DNA of 64,000 bases from Ornithinicoccus hortensis (GCF_006716185.1 NZ_VFOP01000001.1:1364001-1428000); one strand, 5' to 3'; shown: positions 1-13,112, numbered from the stretch's first letter. Numbers and translations: made by a program. Notes: generated from the sequence alone by a model not told the origin.

Positions 1-867
1 CACGCGGTGGTCGCCTTCCTGTTCGTGGTGCTGTGGGTCCCGGCCAAGGTCGGCATGTTCAGCGCCGCCCTGGTGCTGCTGCCCCTGCTGATCGCCCAGT
101 GGACGCTGAGCCGGGACACCTACGAGCGGCGGTCGCACACCCGGACGGTGAGCACGCTCGTGGCCGCCCTGGAGGCCGCCAACCCCTATTCGGTCGGTCA
201 CAGTGCCCGGGTCGCGGAGTTGTGCCGACGGATGGCCCCGCGCCTGGGCATCACCGGCTCGACCGCCGAGGAACTGCACTTTGCGGCGCTGCTGCACGAC
301 ATCGGCATGGTGGCGGTGCCGCCGCAGGCGCCCCGGGCGTCCGGTCCGGTGGACGTGGGCTTCCTGGTGGCGATGAGCGAGCACCCCCAGGCCGGCGTCC
401 GGATGCTGCAGGACATCGACTTCCTGGCCAACGCCCTCCCCGGGATCCTGCACCACCACGAGCGGTTGGACGGCAAGGGGTACCCCGCCGGACTCCGGGG
501 CGAGGAGATCCCCTGGTTCGCCAGGGTCATCGCGGTGGCCGACGCCTTCGACTCGCTGACGACGACCCGGTCCTACCGGGACCCGCTCGACCAGGCCGCC
601 GCGCTGAGACAACTGCGGGGTCGGGTCGGGACCCACCTGGACGGCGAGGTCGTGGGAGCCCTGGCCGACGCGCTGGCGGCCCGGGCCTGGGAACCGACCC
701 TGATCCACGAGGACCTGCGGTCGGCGCTCGGCGACGTCCACGACCACGACGACCCGTTGGTCAGTGACCAGTACGCGCAGTGGTCACCCGACGCCGACCA
801 CGCCGCCCCGGGGCAACAGGTCCAGGCCGCCGTCCGGCAGGGCGAGATCGACGGGACCGTCCGATGA
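1..867 (+). CDS. Membrane HD-GYP phosphohydrolase, 5' end outside window
   Basis: The frame is open from base 1 and the first in-frame start (GTG at 7) lies inside a hydrophobic stretch, so the true start and probably more membrane segments are upstream. Counting from that GTG, hydrophobic residues 1-32 lead into a complete HD-GYP domain (about 45-245): GHS (His65), LLHDIG metal dyad (His97-Asp98), EHP (His126), the HHHE...DGKGYP signature (149-160) and ADAFD (Asp179). Proteins of this family hydrolyse cyclic di-GMP; all the usual metal ligands are visible, so activity is expected at the inner face of the membrane. The stop overlaps the next gene by four bases (ATGA), so the two are probably translated together. 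The substrate is inferred from the family only. Confidence 0.85.
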   Translation, partial: HAVVAFLFVVLWVPAKVGMFSAALVLLPLLIAQWTLSRDTYERRSHTRTVSTLVAALEAANPYSVGHSARVAELCRRMAPRLGITGSTAEELHFAALLHDIGMVAVPPQAPRASGPVDVGFLVAMSEHPQAGVRMLQDIDFLANALPGILHHHERLDGKGYPAGLRGEEIPWFARVIAVADAFDSLTTTRSYRDPLDQAAALRQLRGRVGTHLDGEVVGALADALAARAWEPTLIHEDLRSALGDVHDHDDPLVSDQYAQWSPDADHAAPGQQVQAAVRQGEIDGTVR

Positions 868-2189
868 GGGTGCAACTGTCCGGCGAGACCGTCGACCGTA
901 TCCTGGTGACCGTCGCCGCGCTGATCGTCCTCGGGTCCCTCGTGCTGCTAGTCGGCACCGTGCAACCGGTCGGTTCCGCCGCGGTGGCGCTGCACCTGAT
1001 GTTCCTGGTCACGATCGCGCTCAGCGAGAACTGGCGGGTGCGGATCCCGAACTCGCGGGAACTCGCCCCGTTGGCGGTCGCCTCGTCCGTCGCGTTCGCC
1101 GTGACGGCCGAGCTCCCGCAGAACGTCACCGTCACCCACGTCCCGGGCCTGGTGATCGTGGGCACCGCGCTGGCCAGCTTCGCCGGGCACGCGCTGTATG
1201 CCCGCACCGCGGACCTGCCGATGGACCTCTCGCTCGTCGCGACCCGGGTGATCGTCGTCGCGCTGGCGGCGATGCTGGCCCGGACGGTGCCCTATGAGGG
1301 GGCGACCCTGGTGGACCGGATCGACACTGTCGGCGACGACCGCTGGTGGGTGGCGCTGGCCCTCTTCGTGGTGGCCGGCCTGGCCATCGGCTGGCAGATC
1401 CTGCTGATGAGCGTGCAGCGCTCGGCCAGGACGCACGCCATCCTGCGCCGCGCATTCCTCGAGGAGGCCACCGCGGTGGGGCCGCTGGCCGCCGCCACCA
1501 CGTCCACGGCGGTCGTCGTCGCCCTGGCCGTGGGCACGCTGGGTCCGATCGCCGTCCCGCTGTTCCTGATCCCGCTGATGCTGCTCAATCTGGCGGTCGC
1601 CCGCCAGGCAGGGGTCCGCACCGCCCAGCGCCAGACGATCTTCGCGCTGTCCCGGCTCACCGACCTCAGCGGGTACACCTCCCCGGGGCACGCGGCGCGG
1701 GTGGCCGACTACTCGGTCGCCATCGGCCGGGACATGGGGATGTCGGAGCGGGAGCTGGTGGACCTGCAGGCCGCCGCCCTGCTGCACGACCTCGGCCAGG
1801 TATCGCTGCGGCGCCCGATCCCCGGCGGCGCGACCCTGCTCACCTCCCCGCTGGACCAGCGGCGGATCGCCGCGGCGGGTGCGGCGATCCTGTCCCGCAC
1901 GGCGGAACTGTCCCGACTGGCCACCGTCGTGCAGGACCAGGCCGTCGCCTACCGACGGACCACGGACACCGGGATTGTCTCCCTGGCGAGCCGGACACTG
2001 AAGGTGGCCAACGCCTTCGACGACCTCGTGGGGCCCGATCGCGAGCCCGAGGCGGTGCGGCGGGCCACCCAGCGGCTCCGGCTCAGCGCCGGGTACGAGT
2101 ACGACCCGCTGGTCTTCCGCTCGCTGTGCCGCGTCCTGCAGCGGGAGGGGCTGCTGTCGGGCCGGGACGTGGTGCGGCTCGACGTGTGA
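864..2189 (+). CDS. Membrane protein with degenerate HD-GYP domain
   Basis: 441 residues starting at the ATG that overlaps the previous stop. The N-terminal half has several membrane segments (about 12-32, 40-53, 68-82, 92-108, 124-140, 162-183, 205-247). From about residue 255 an HD-GYP-like domain follows: GYTSPGH (His276) and LLHDLGQ (His308-Asp309) are kept, but the HHE and GYP block is gone; the equivalent region reads VQDQAVAYRR. The protein therefore probably lacks full phosphodiesterase activity and may act as a sensor or partner of the intact HD-GYP protein just upstream. That pairing is an inference from the overlap and shared architecture. An alternative is a different HD phosphohydrolase activity that needs only the HD dyad. 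Confidence 0.8.
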   Translation: MRVQLSGETVDRILVTVAALIVLGSLVLLVGTVQPVGSAAVALHLMFLVTIALSENWRVRIPNSRELAPLAVASSVAFAVTAELPQNVTVTHVPGLVIVGTALASFAGHALYARTADLPMDLSLVATRVIVVALAAMLARTVPYEGATLVDRIDTVGDDRWWVALALFVVAGLAIGWQILLMSVQRSARTHAILRRAFLEEATAVGPLAAATTSTAVVVALAVGTLGPIAVPLFLIPLMLLNLAVARQAGVRTAQRQTIFALSRLTDLSGYTSPGHAARVADYSVAIGRDMGMSERELVDLQAAALLHDLGQVSLRRPIPGGATLLTSPLDQRRIAAAGAAILSRTAELSRLATVVQDQAVAYRRTTDTGIVSLASRTLKVANAFDDLVGPDREPEAVRRATQRLRLSAGYEYDPLVFRSLCRVLQREGLLSGRDVVRLDV

Positions 2190-2200
2190 GCCCGGCCGGT

Positions 2201-2206
2201 TAGCCT
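2201..2206 (+). promoter_or_regulatory. TAGCCT -10 box, leaderless tsaB start
   Basis: TAGCCT ends six bases before the GTG of tsaB and no Shine-Dalgarno sequence lies between, as expected for a leaderless transcript. Confidence 0.5.
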
Positions 2207-2212
2207 GGGACG

Positions 2213-2941
2213 GTGCTGCTCGCTCTCGACACCGCCACCGCCTCCGTGGGGGTGGCCGTCCACCATGACGGGCGGCTGCTGGCCGAGGTCGCCACGCAGG
2301 ACGACCGGCGCCATGGCGAACTGCTCGCCCCGACGCTCAGCGCCGCGCTGGACCGGGCCGGGGTGCGCACCGGTGACCTGGATGCCGTCGTGTGCGGGGT
2401 CGGCCCGGGACCGTTCACCGGGCTGCGGGTCGGCGTGGTCACGGCACTCGTCCTCGCGCACGCGGCGGACGTCCCGGTCTACGGCGTGTGCTCCCTCGAC
2501 GCGATCGCGCACGACGGGGTCGGGTCCGGACTGCTCGACGATGAGTTCCTGGTGGCCACGGACGCCCGGCGCAAGGAGGTCTACTGGGCGCGGTATGCCG
2601 TCTCGGACGGTCTCGCCCTGCGGGTGGCCGGGCCGGAGGTGGCTCGCGCCGCCGACCTGCCGGCACCGTTGCGGGCCCTGCCCTGCCTCGGCCGTGGCCC
2701 GCTGCTCTACCCGGACAGCCTGACCGCGCCCGGCGGGACCGGCGCCGGGGCCCCGGAGGGGACGGTCGACGTGCGCGCCGGTGCGCTGGCAGCGGTGGCC
2801 GCCGGGGCGCTCGCCGACGGCGACCCGCACGGGGTGCTGCTCGACCCCGAGCCGCTCTACCTGCGCCGCCCCGACGCCGCCGTCCCGGGCCCCGTGAAGC
2901 AGGTGCTGGCGCCCGGGCCGTCCCCGAGGGGGAGCCGGTGA
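2213..2941 (+). CDS. tsaB: tRNA threonylcarbamoyladenosine biosynthesis protein TsaB
   Basis: 242 residues, GTG start. The N-terminus LLALDTATASVGVAV is the ASKHA-fold phosphate-1 segment of TsaB, and the block GVGPGPFTGLRVGV (about 63-76) is diagnostic of the family. TsaB is the non-catalytic partner of TsaD in making N6-threonylcarbamoyladenosine at position 37 of ANN-decoding tRNAs. The gene heads a tight operon tsaB-rimI-tsaD-GH3, with GTGA overlap to rimI; tsaB, rimI and tsaD are commonly grouped this way in actinobacteria. Length is normal for the family. Confidence 0.95.
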   Translation: MLLALDTATASVGVAVHHDGRLLAEVATQDDRRHGELLAPTLSAALDRAGVRTGDLDAVVCGVGPGPFTGLRVGVVTALVLAHAADVPVYGVCSLDAIAHDGVGSGLLDDEFLVATDARRKEVYWARYAVSDGLALRVAGPEVARAADLPAPLRALPCLGRGPLLYPDSLTAPGGTGAGAPEGTVDVRAGALAAVAAGALADGDPHGVLLDPEPLYLRRPDAAVPGPVKQVLAPGPSPRGSR

Positions 2942-3444
2942 GCGCCCCCACGAGCGCCGTCGTGCGCCCGATGCGCTGGACGGACCTGCCGGCGGTGAGC
3001 GCGCTGGAGGCGCGGCTGTTCCCCGAGGACGCCTGGTCGACGGGGAGCTGGTGGGCCGAACTGGCCGGCCGTCCACGGCGCGACTACGTGGTGCTCGGCG
3101 ACTCCGCCGGGACCGTCCTGGGTTATGCCGGCCTCGACCTCGCCCCCGACGTGGCGGACGTGATGACCGTCGCGGTCGATCCCGACCGGCAGGGCGCCGG
3201 TCTCGGCCGTCTGCTGCTTGGCGCGCTCGTCGACCGGGCGACCGCGCAGGGGGTGCGCTCCCTGATGCTCGAGGTCCGGGCCGACAACGCGCCGGCCATC
3301 CGGTTGTACGAGCGCCACGGGTTCGTCCCGGTGCACACCCGTCGTGGCTACTACCCGGGCGGGGTCGACGCACTGGTGATGCGACGGGACGTGACCCGAC
3401 AGGGCACGGGGGTACTCCCGGGAGAGGTGTCGGTCGATGGCTGA
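2938..3444 (+). CDS. rimI: Ribosomal-protein-alanine N-acetyltransferase RimI
   Basis: 168 residues with a GNAT fold. The acetyl-CoA pyrophosphate loop is [11 protein letters not shown] (about 84-94) and the C-terminal [13 protein letters not shown] motif is typical of RimI, which acetylates the N-terminal alanine of ribosomal protein S18 and, in some actinobacteria, other N-termini. The GTG start overlaps the tsaB stop (GTGA), and its own end overlaps tsaD by eight bases, so translation is coupled through the operon. The name rests on the motifs plus the tsaB-tsaD context; the target protein cannot be read from sequence. Confidence 0.9.
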   Translation: MSAPTSAVVRPMRWTDLPAVSALEARLFPEDAWSTGSWWAELAGRPRRDYVVLGDSAGTVLGYAGLDLAPDVADVMTVAVDPDRQGAGLGRLLLGALVDRATAQGVRSLMLEVRADNAPAIRLYERHGFVPVHTRRGYYPGGVDALVMRRDVTRQGTGVLPGEVSVDG

Positions 3445-4477
3445 ACCGCTGGTGCTGGGCGTGGAGTCCAGCTGTGACGAGACGGGGGTGGGGCTGGTGC
3501 GCGGCACCACCCTGCTCGGGCACGCCGTGGCGAGCAGCGTCGAGGAGCACGTCCGGTTCGGTGGGGTGGTACCCGAGGTGGCCAGCCGGGCGCACCTGGA
3601 GGCGATGGTGCCGACCCTGGACCGTGCCTGCGCCGAGGCCGGGGTCCGGTTGCGCGACGTGGACGCGATCGCGGTCACCAGCGGTCCCGGCCTGGCCGGG
3701 GCGCTGCTCGTGGGGGTCGGTGCGGCCAAGGCGCTGGGCATCGCGCTGGACCGCCCCGTGTATGCCGTGAACCACCTGGCGGCGCACGTGGCGGTGGACA
3801 TCCTGGAGCACGGACCGCTGCCGACCCCGACGATGGCGCTGCTGGTGTCCGGGGGACACACCAACCTGCTCCTGGTCCGGGACATCGCCTCCGACATCCA
3901 GTCGCTCGGCACCACGATCGACGACGCGGCCGGGGAGGCCTTCGACAAGGTGGCCAGGGTGCTCGGGCTGCCCTACCCTGGGGGGCCGCACATCGACCGG
4001 GCGGCCCGCGACGGCACGCCCTCGATCCGGTTCCCGCGCGGGCTCACCTCCGGCCGGGACATGGAGCGGCACCGCTACGACTTCTCCTTCTCCGGGCTCA
4101 AGACGGCGGTGATCCGCTGGGTCCAGGCCACCGAGCGCGCCGGTGAGGGCGTGCCGGTGGCCGACGTGGCCGCCAGCTTCCAGGAGGCCGTGGCCGACGT
4201 GCTCACCCGCAAGGCGGTGCTCGCGTGCCGGGAGCACGACGTCCACGACATGGTCCTCGGTGGTGGGGTCGCGGCGAACAGCCGGATCCGGGGACTCATC
4301 GAGCAGCGCTGCGCCGAGGCCGGGATCCGGCTGCGGGTGCCCAGGCCGGGCCTCTGCACGGACAACGGCGCGATGGTGGCCGCCCTGGGAGCCCAGGTCC
4401 TGCGGGCCGGTCAGGACCCGTCACCGGCCGACTTCCCGGCCGACTCCTCGTTGCCCGTGGAGCAGGTGCGCGGATGA
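3437..4477 (+). CDS. tsaD: tRNA N6-adenosine threonylcarbamoyltransferase TsaD
   Basis: 346 residues, ATG start eight bases inside rimI. It is the catalytic subunit that moves the threonylcarbamoyl group from the AMP adduct to A37 of tRNA, working with TsaB. Visible hallmarks are the N-terminal [14 protein letters not shown], the metal-binding HLAAH (His113, His117), the nucleotide loop [10 protein letters not shown] (about 137-146), [19 protein letters not shown] and the C-terminal [10 protein letters not shown] and [10 protein letters not shown] segments that carry the last metal-binding aspartate. Length and motif order match the family. The stop overlaps the next start (ATGA). Confidence 0.97.
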   Translation: MAEPLVLGVESSCDETGVGLVRGTTLLGHAVASSVEEHVRFGGVVPEVASRAHLEAMVPTLDRACAEAGVRLRDVDAIAVTSGPGLAGALLVGVGAAKALGIALDRPVYAVNHLAAHVAVDILEHGPLPTPTMALLVSGGHTNLLLVRDIASDIQSLGTTIDDAAGEAFDKVARVLGLPYPGGPHIDRAARDGTPSIRFPRGLTSGRDMERHRYDFSFSGLKTAVIRWVQATERAGEGVPVADVAASFQEAVADVLTRKAVLACREHDVHDMVLGGGVAANSRIRGLIEQRCAEAGIRLRVPRPGLCTDNGAMVAALGAQVLRAGQDPSPADFPADSSLPVEQVRG

Positions 4478-6258
4478 CGCGGCCGCTCCGGCTGCTCGTG
4501 CCGCTGGTCGTGCTGGGGGTGCTGGCCGCCGGGTGCGCCGGGTCCGGCGACGCGGACCGGGGGGCGGGCTCCGGCCCGACGCCCGCGCCGACGACCCCTA
4601 CGGGCGAGGCCACGGGAGACTCCGGGGCCGGCGCCACCGCCGAGCCGCCGGACGGGGAGACCACCTCGGGACCCGGGGAGGACACGTCGACGGGGACCTC
4701 GTCGGGCGGGGAGGCCACCGACGCGCCACCGGCCATCTCCGGTCGGCCCTCGCCGGAGGAGCTGGACCGGGCCCGCCGCGAGGTCAGCGAGCTGTCCCTG
4801 GAGGAGCTCGCCGGCCAGCTGGTCGTGGCCTCCTACGGGGGCACCGACGCCCAGGGCGCCGCGGACCTGGTGGGTCGCTACCACCTGGCCGGCGTGATCA
4901 CCCTCGGGGACAACGTGCCGGAGGACCCGGAGCAGAGGGTGGGGGCACTCCAGGACCTCACGGCGGCGGTTGATGGTGCCGTGGCGGCCGACGGACGGGA
5001 CTGGCCGGCGTTCCTGGGGATCGACCAGGAGGGTGGCCCGATCACCCGGGTCGGTGCTCCCCTGCCCCGGTGGCCCTCGGGCATGGCACTGGGAGCCGCC
5101 GGCGACCCGGGGCTGGCCCACGCCGTGGCAGCCGCCTCGGGGGAGCAGGTGCGGGCCCTCGGCTACACGGTGGTCTTCGCCCCCGTCGCGGACGTCACCT
5201 CCGGTCCCGACGACCCCACGATCGCCGCGAGGTCGCCGGGGGCCGACCCGGTCCTGGTCGCCGAGATCGCCGGGGCACAGGCCGACGGGTATGCCGATGC
5301 CGGGCTGGTCCCCGTCGCGAAGCACTTTCCGGGGCACGGGTCGGTGACCGCCGACACCCACCTCGGGTCGGCCGTGCAGGACGCGGACCTGGCGACCCTG
5401 AGGGCCCGGGACCTGGTGCCCTTCGAGGCCTTGGCGGACCAGGGGATCCCGGCCATGATGACCGCGCACATCGAGGTGCAGGCGCTCGATCCCGGGCGAC
5501 CCGCGACCCTGTCCGAACCGGTCCTGACCGGCCTGCTGCGCGACGACCTGGGCTTCGACGGGCTGATCATCACCGACGCGCTCAACATGGGGGCCATCGT
5601 CAACACCTACGGGACCGGCGACGCGGCGGTCCTGGCGGTGCAGGCCGGCGCCGACGTCCTCCTGATGCCCGCCGACCCCGGGGCCGCGACGGCCGCCCTG
5701 GTCGGCGCGGTGCAGGACGGGACGCTGGAGCGCGAGCGGCTCGAGGAGTCGGCCGCACGGGTCGTGGCCACCCTGCGACAGGGCGAGGAAGTGCCGGCGC
5801 CGGACCCGGGCGTCATCGGGAGCGGGCACGACCTCGCGGTCGCGGCGGCCGCCGCCTCGATCACCCAGCTGGACGGTACCTGCGGCGACCGACTGGTGGG
5901 TGATGCCATCCAGGTGGTCGGTGGCACCGAGACGGACCGGGCACGACTGGCCGCGGCGGCGGAACAGGCCGGCCTGGGCACCGGTTCCGGCGACGTCGTG
6001 GCCCTGGTCGGCGCTCCCACCTACCAGGCCGGTGGGGGAGGCGGCGGGACCGACGGTGTCACCGGGGACGTGGTCGTGGCCCTCGACGTGCCCTACCCGC
6101 TGGCCGCGAGCACGGCCCGGACCGCCCGGCTGGCCGCCTACGGCCGGGACGAGGCCACCTTCGAGGCCCTGGTCCGGGTGCTGCTGGGTGAGGCCGAGGC
6201 GGCCGGTCAGCTGCCGGTGCCGGTCGGTGACCTCCCGATCGGGTCGGGCTGCGACTGA
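4474..6258 (+). CDS. GH3 family beta-N-acetylhexosaminidase-like lipoprotein
   Basis: 594 residues from the ATG overlapping the tsaD stop. A lipoprotein signal peptide ends in LAAGC (Cys21), followed by a long Pro/Thr/Gly/Glu-rich linker to about residue 90 that would hold the enzyme off the membrane. The catalytic GH3 domain shows [12 protein letters not shown], the KHFPGHG...DTHLG motif (about 281-292) typical of NagZ-type enzymes whose histidine acts as acid/base, and [15 protein letters not shown] (about 361) bearing the nucleophilic aspartate. NagZ-type enzymes remove terminal N-acetylglucosamine from muropeptides; as a lipoprotein this one would act outside the membrane in cell-wall turnover. 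A poorly defined C-terminal domain follows. The exact substrate is inferred. Confidence 0.85.
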   Translation: MTRPLRLLVPLVVLGVLAAGCAGSGDADRGAGSGPTPAPTTPTGEATGDSGAGATAEPPDGETTSGPGEDTSTGTSSGGEATDAPPAISGRPSPEELDRARREVSELSLEELAGQLVVASYGGTDAQGAADLVGRYHLAGVITLGDNVPEDPEQRVGALQDLTAAVDGAVAADGRDWPAFLGIDQEGGPITRVGAPLPRWPSGMALGAAGDPGLAHAVAAASGEQVRALGYTVVFAPVADVTSGPDDPTIAARSPGADPVLVAEIAGAQADGYADAGLVPVAKHFPGHGSVTADTHLGSAVQDADLATLRARDLVPFEALADQGIPAMMTAHIEVQALDPGRPATLSEPVLTGLLRDDLGFDGLIITDALNMGAIVNTYGTGDAAVLAVQAGADVLLMPADPGAATAALVGAVQDGTLERERLEESAARVVATLRQGEEVPAPDPGVIGSGHDLAVAAAAASITQLDGTCGDRLVGDAIQVVGGTETDRARLAAAAEQAGLGTGSGDVVALVGAPTYQAGGGGGGTDGVTGDVVVALDVPYPLAASTARTARLAAYGRDEATFEALVRVLLGEAEAAGQLPVPVGDLPIGSGCD

Positions 6259-6261
6259 AGG

Positions 6262-7488
6262 TCAGTGCGGCTGGACGTGCAGCACCACCGGACGGCCCAC
6301 GATGCGGGTGACCACGACCACGGCCTCCGCCGACCCCTTCAGGCGCAGCTGTCGGCGCAGCTCGTCCGCGTCCAGCCGGACACCACGCTTCTTGATCGTC
6401 AACCGGCCCAGGTCGTGGTCCCTGGCCCAGGACCGGAGCCGCTTCGGGTGCAGCGGCAGCACCTCGAGCACGCGCCAGCGCCGGGCCCACGGCAGGTCGG
6501 TGACCTGGTCCGCGCCCACGTAGCCGACGCCGCCGTCGAGCTCCGAGCCCTGCACGGCCGCGGCCAGGGTCCCGACGAGGCCGGCCTGCAGGACGGCCCG
6601 GTCCGGCTCGTACAACCACCCGCCGATGTCCTCTGCGGTCGCCAGGGTCGGCGCCGGACCGGTGCCCGCGTCGTGGATCTCGACCCACCCGTCGTCCGTG
6701 TGCACCGCCGCGGTCCGCCCGGGCACCCGCACCGCGTCGCCCCACCAGACCGTGCACTCCAGCGCCTCGCCCCGGTAGGAGGTCCACTGCGCCTCCGCCC
6801 CTTCGGGGACCCGGGCGTGCGGGAACGCCGGGCTCAGCTTGGCGCCGGCCGCCGGCACCCGGCTGGCCACCTCGCGCACCGTGTCCCAGGACGGGGAGAT
6901 CTCCTCCAGCCGGAAGATGCGCCTAGTCCGCCCCCCGGCGTCGGTCGCGCCCGGCACCCGTCGCGCCGGGTCGAGCCAGGCACCGCACCCCACCGCGTCC
7001 GGTCCGTGGGGCAGTTCCGGGAGGACCTCCTCCACGGTCGCCTGCCGGACCCGTGCCGAGGGCCACCCCCGGAGGTTGACCTCGGCGACCGCGACGGTCG
7101 CCGGGTCCGAGTCGACGGCGCTGACCGTCAGGCCCGCCGCGGCGGCGCCCATCGCGTCCGCACCGATACCGCAACCCAGGTCCCACACCCGGGTGACGCC
7201 CGCACCGACGAACCGGGCCGCGTGCCGGGCCGCGATCTCCGACCTGGTCGCCTGCTCCACCCCGTCCGGGGTGAGCAGCATCGCGTCCACCCGGTCGCCG
7301 AACTTGTCCCTGCCCCGGGCCCGCAGCCGGGACTGGGTCAGCGCGGCCGCCACCAGTTCGGGGTCGAAGCCCTCACCCCTCAGCCGGTCCCCGAGCGCGA
7401 TGACCTGCTGCTCGTCATACGGAGGAAGCGCCTGGAGCAGCCCCCAGCCCTCGCCGCTGCTCAGGCGGCGCACCAGGTCCGGGCCCAT
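6262..7488 (-). CDS. SAM-dependent methyltransferase with THUMP-like C-terminal domain
   Basis: 408 residues; the ATG at 7488 is preferred because GATAAT lies six bases before it and upstream codons look random. The SAM-binding motif is VWDLGCGIGADAMGAAAAG, with VSAVDSDP as motif II, and CGAWLDPARR in the place of a catalytic motif. The C-terminal 70 residues (from VLEVLPLHPKRLRSW to the end, with LTIKKRGV) match the THUMP-like domain common in actinobacteria. Such proteins are thought to modify RNA, but the target is not known. It converges with the GH3 lipoprotein gene, with three bases between the stops. Confidence 0.8.
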   Translation of the reverse strand: MGPDLVRRLSSGEGWGLLQALPPYDEQQVIALGDRLRGEGFDPELVAAALTQSRLRARGRDKFGDRVDAMLLTPDGVEQATRSEIAARHAARFVGAGVTRVWDLGCGIGADAMGAAAAGLTVSAVDSDPATVAVAEVNLRGWPSARVRQATVEEVLPELPHGPDAVGCGAWLDPARRVPGATDAGGRTRRIFRLEEISPSWDTVREVASRVPAAGAKLSPAFPHARVPEGAEAQWTSYRGEALECTVWWGDAVRVPGRTAAVHTDDGWVEIHDAGTGPAPTLATAEDIGGWLYEPDRAVLQAGLVGTLAAAVQGSELDGGVGYVGADQVTDLPWARRWRVLEVLPLHPKRLRSWARDHDLGRLTIKKRGVRLDADELRRQLRLKGSAEAVVVVTRIVGRPVVLHVQPH

Positions 7489-7494
7489 CACCCC

Positions 7495-7500
7495 ATTATC
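7495..7500 (-). promoter_or_regulatory. GATAAT -10 box of the THUMP-like methyltransferase
   Basis: On the minus strand GATAAT ends six bases before the ATG, with no ribosome binding site between. It is consistent with a leaderless mRNA diverging from the PLD gene. Confidence 0.5.
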
Positions 7501-7528
7501 CACCAGCGCCCGCGGTGCCCGGGCCGGG

Positions 7529-7534
7529 TAGGTT
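7529..7534 (+). promoter_or_regulatory. TAGGTT -10 box of the PLD gene
   Basis: TAGGTT ends six bases before the ATG at 7541. It forms a compact divergent promoter pair with the methyltransferase gene. Confidence 0.45.
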
Positions 7535-7540
7535 GGCCGC

Positions 7541-8788
7541 ATGTCGATACTGCGGTCCCGGGTGCGTTCGGCCCGGCGCGTGCTCGTCGGGGCGGCGGCC
7601 GCCACCTTCGCGGCCCAACTGGTCGCTGCGGGCACGGTGGTCGGGGTCGACGCGCTCCGCAAGCGGCGCACCACCGAGGCGCACGGAGCACCCGACCACG
7701 AGCCGAGCTCCACGGCAGTGGGGGAGAACGCGGTCACCACCTACACCTACGGCGAGCACCTCTACGACGCCATGCTCGAGGCGATCGACGGCGCGACCGA
7801 GTACGTCTACCTGGCGAGCTACATCTGGAAGGGCGACGACCTCGGCCAGCGGTTCAAGGACGCCCTGATCGCCGCGGCGGGCCGTGGCGTGCAGGTCTGC
7901 GTCGTCTTCGACGGGTTCGCCAACGTCGTGGTCCCGCGGGAGTTCAAGAAGTTCCCCGAGCCGCTAGCGGTGCTGAAGTTCCCCACGGTCCGCGGCGGGT
8001 TCCTGCTCAACCTACGGCGCACCGGCCGGGACCACCGCAAGATCCTCGTGGTCGACGGCCGGGTCGGGTTCGTGGGCGGCTACAACATCGGTGGCCTCTA
8101 TGCCACGCAGTGGCGGGACACCCACGTCCGGGTCGAGGGCCCCTCGGTCTGGGAACTGACCAACACCTTCGTCGACTTCTGGAACCGGCACCGCAAGCGC
8201 ATCCACCCGGACCTGCCCAACTCGGGCAACGACGACTGGACCGGTCCGGTGCGGGCGGCGCGCAACGAGCCGAGCCGGCTGGTCTACCCGGTGCGGGGGA
8301 TCTATCTCGAGGCGATCGACCGGGCCACCCAGCGGGTCTGGATCACCCAGGGCTACTTCATCCCCGACCGGGAGATCGTGGACGGCCTGCTGACGGCGGC
8401 CGAGCGCGGAGTCGACGTGCGGGTCATCATGCCGGCGGTGTCCAACCACGTGATCGCCGACTGGGTCGCGCGGTCCCGGTTCTCCGAGCTGCTGCGGGGC
8501 GGTGTGCGGCTCTACCTCTACGAGGGCGCCATGGTGCACGCCAAGACCGCGACCGTGGACGGGCGGTGGAGCACCGTGGGCACCGCCAACATCGACCGGC
8601 TCTCGCTGCTGGGCAACTACGAGGTCAACCTGGAGTTCCGCGACCGCGACCACGCGGCCGAGATGGAGGCGATCTTCCGCCGGGACCTGGAGAACTGCCA
8701 CGAGCTCACCGCTGAGGAGTGGGCCGACCGGAGCCTCCTGGCCAGGGTCGCCGAGGGTCTGCTGGACCCGTTCAGCCCGCTGCTCTGA
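7541..8788 (+). CDS. Phospholipase D family protein, cardiolipin-synthase-like
   Basis: 415 residues with an N-terminal hydrophobic anchor (about 15-35) and two HKD motifs, each HxKxxxxD: HRKILVVD (about 164-171) followed by GFVGGYNIG, and HAKTATVD (about 331-338) followed by WSTVGTANID. Paired HKD motifs of this spacing define the PLD superfamily; the second-motif context and the Phe/Tyr-rich stretches fit bacterial cardiolipin synthases, which join two phosphatidylglycerols. The protein is shorter and has fewer N-terminal membrane helices than ClsA, so it is closer to ClsB/ClsC-like enzymes. Membrane lipid synthesis is the likely role; a phospholipase function is the alternative. Confidence 0.8.
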   Translation: MSILRSRVRSARRVLVGAAAATFAAQLVAAGTVVGVDALRKRRTTEAHGAPDHEPSSTAVGENAVTTYTYGEHLYDAMLEAIDGATEYVYLASYIWKGDDLGQRFKDALIAAAGRGVQVCVVFDGFANVVVPREFKKFPEPLAVLKFPTVRGGFLLNLRRTGRDHRKILVVDGRVGFVGGYNIGGLYATQWRDTHVRVEGPSVWELTNTFVDFWNRHRKRIHPDLPNSGNDDWTGPVRAARNEPSRLVYPVRGIYLEAIDRATQRVWITQGYFIPDREIVDGLLTAAERGVDVRVIMPAVSNHVIADWVARSRFSELLRGGVRLYLYEGAMVHAKTATVDGRWSTVGTANIDRLSLLGNYEVNLEFRDRDHAAEMEAIFRRDLENCHELTAEEWADRSLLARVAEGLLDPFSPLL

Positions 8789-8807
8789 GCACCGGGACCG
8801 ACGGATC

Positions 8808-8834
8808 CTGGCACTCGGCTTGACCGAGTGCTAA
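8808..8834 (+). promoter_or_regulatory. CIRCE operator 1 upstream of groES
   Basis: CTGGCACTC, nine bases, GAGTGCTAA. The right arm is a perfect CIRCE half site and the left arm has two changes from TTAGCACTC. HrcA binds CIRCE to repress chaperone genes. The spacer contains the TTGACC -35 hexamer of the groES promoter, so bound HrcA would block RNA polymerase. Confidence 0.9.
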
Positions 8835-8849
8835 TGAGCGACATAGATT
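8820..8849 (+). promoter_or_regulatory. groES-groEL vegetative promoter
   Basis: TTGACC (8820-8825), an 18-base spacer and TAGATT (8844-8849). Transcription would start near 8856, at the left edge of the second CIRCE, leaving a leader of about 130 bases. Confidence 0.7.
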
Positions 8850-8854
8850 CGGTG

Positions 8855-8881
8855 TTGGCACTCGCCCCCGGCAAGTGCCAA
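8855..8881 (+). promoter_or_regulatory. CIRCE operator 2 upstream of groES
   Basis: TTGGCACTC, nine bases, AAGTGCCAA: a near-perfect inverted repeat one or two changes per arm away from the CIRCE consensus. It lies over the expected transcription start, 20 bases after the first CIRCE. Confidence 0.9.
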
Positions 8882-8985
8882 CGAGGTCAGGTCGAAGCCG
8901 ACCCCCGCGACGGCGGCCCAGATCGGACCAGACAGACAGACATCTGCCAGACATTTGTCGACACACCTGAAGGGAAGGCCCCACC

Positions 8986-9285
8986 GTGTCGGTTTCTATC
9001 AAGCCGCTCGAAGACCGGATCGTCGTCCAGGCCGTCGAGGCCGAGCAGACCACCGCCTCCGGCCTGGTCATCCCGGACACCGCCAAGGAGAAGCCCCAGG
9101 AGGGCGAGGTCCTGGCGGTCGGCCCGGGCCGTTGGAACGAGGACGGCGACGAGCGCATCCCGCTCGACATCGCCGTCGGCGACCGCGTGATCTACAGCAA
9201 GTACGGCGGCACCGAGGTCAAGTACGGCGGCCAGGAGCTGCTGATCCTGTCCGCGCGCGACGTGCTGGCCGTCGTCGCCAACTGA
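8986..9285 (+). CDS. groES: Co-chaperonin GroES
   Basis: 99 residues from a GTG start with the ribosome binding site AGGGAAGG about nine bases upstream. It is a complete Cpn10: [10 protein letters not shown] at the N-terminus, the mobile-loop region [17 protein letters not shown] (about 19-35) that docks on GroEL, and the C-terminal [16 protein letters not shown]. It caps GroEL and is needed for folding in the enclosed chamber. Two CIRCE operators and one promoter upstream show heat-inducible control by HrcA. groEL follows after 90 bases in the same transcript. Confidence 0.98.
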   Translation: MSVSIKPLEDRIVVQAVEAEQTTASGLVIPDTAKEKPQEGEVLAVGPGRWNEDGDERIPLDIAVGDRVIYSKYGGTEVKYGGQELLILSARDVLAVVAN

Positions 9286-9306
9286 CGCACCGAGCCGCCC
9301 CGGTGA

Positions 9307-13111
<3,805 letters not shown>

Positions 13112-13112
13112 G

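Noticed and set aside
1949-4246. Very long open frame on the minus strand opposite the HD-GYP, tsaB and tsaD genes
   Set aside because: High G+C removes stop codons in shadow frames; the translation is rich in Arg, Pro, Gly and His with no domain, while the plus-strand genes have full motifs. The same applies to 26025-29456, 34539-38198, 46620-50249 (beyond manC) and others.
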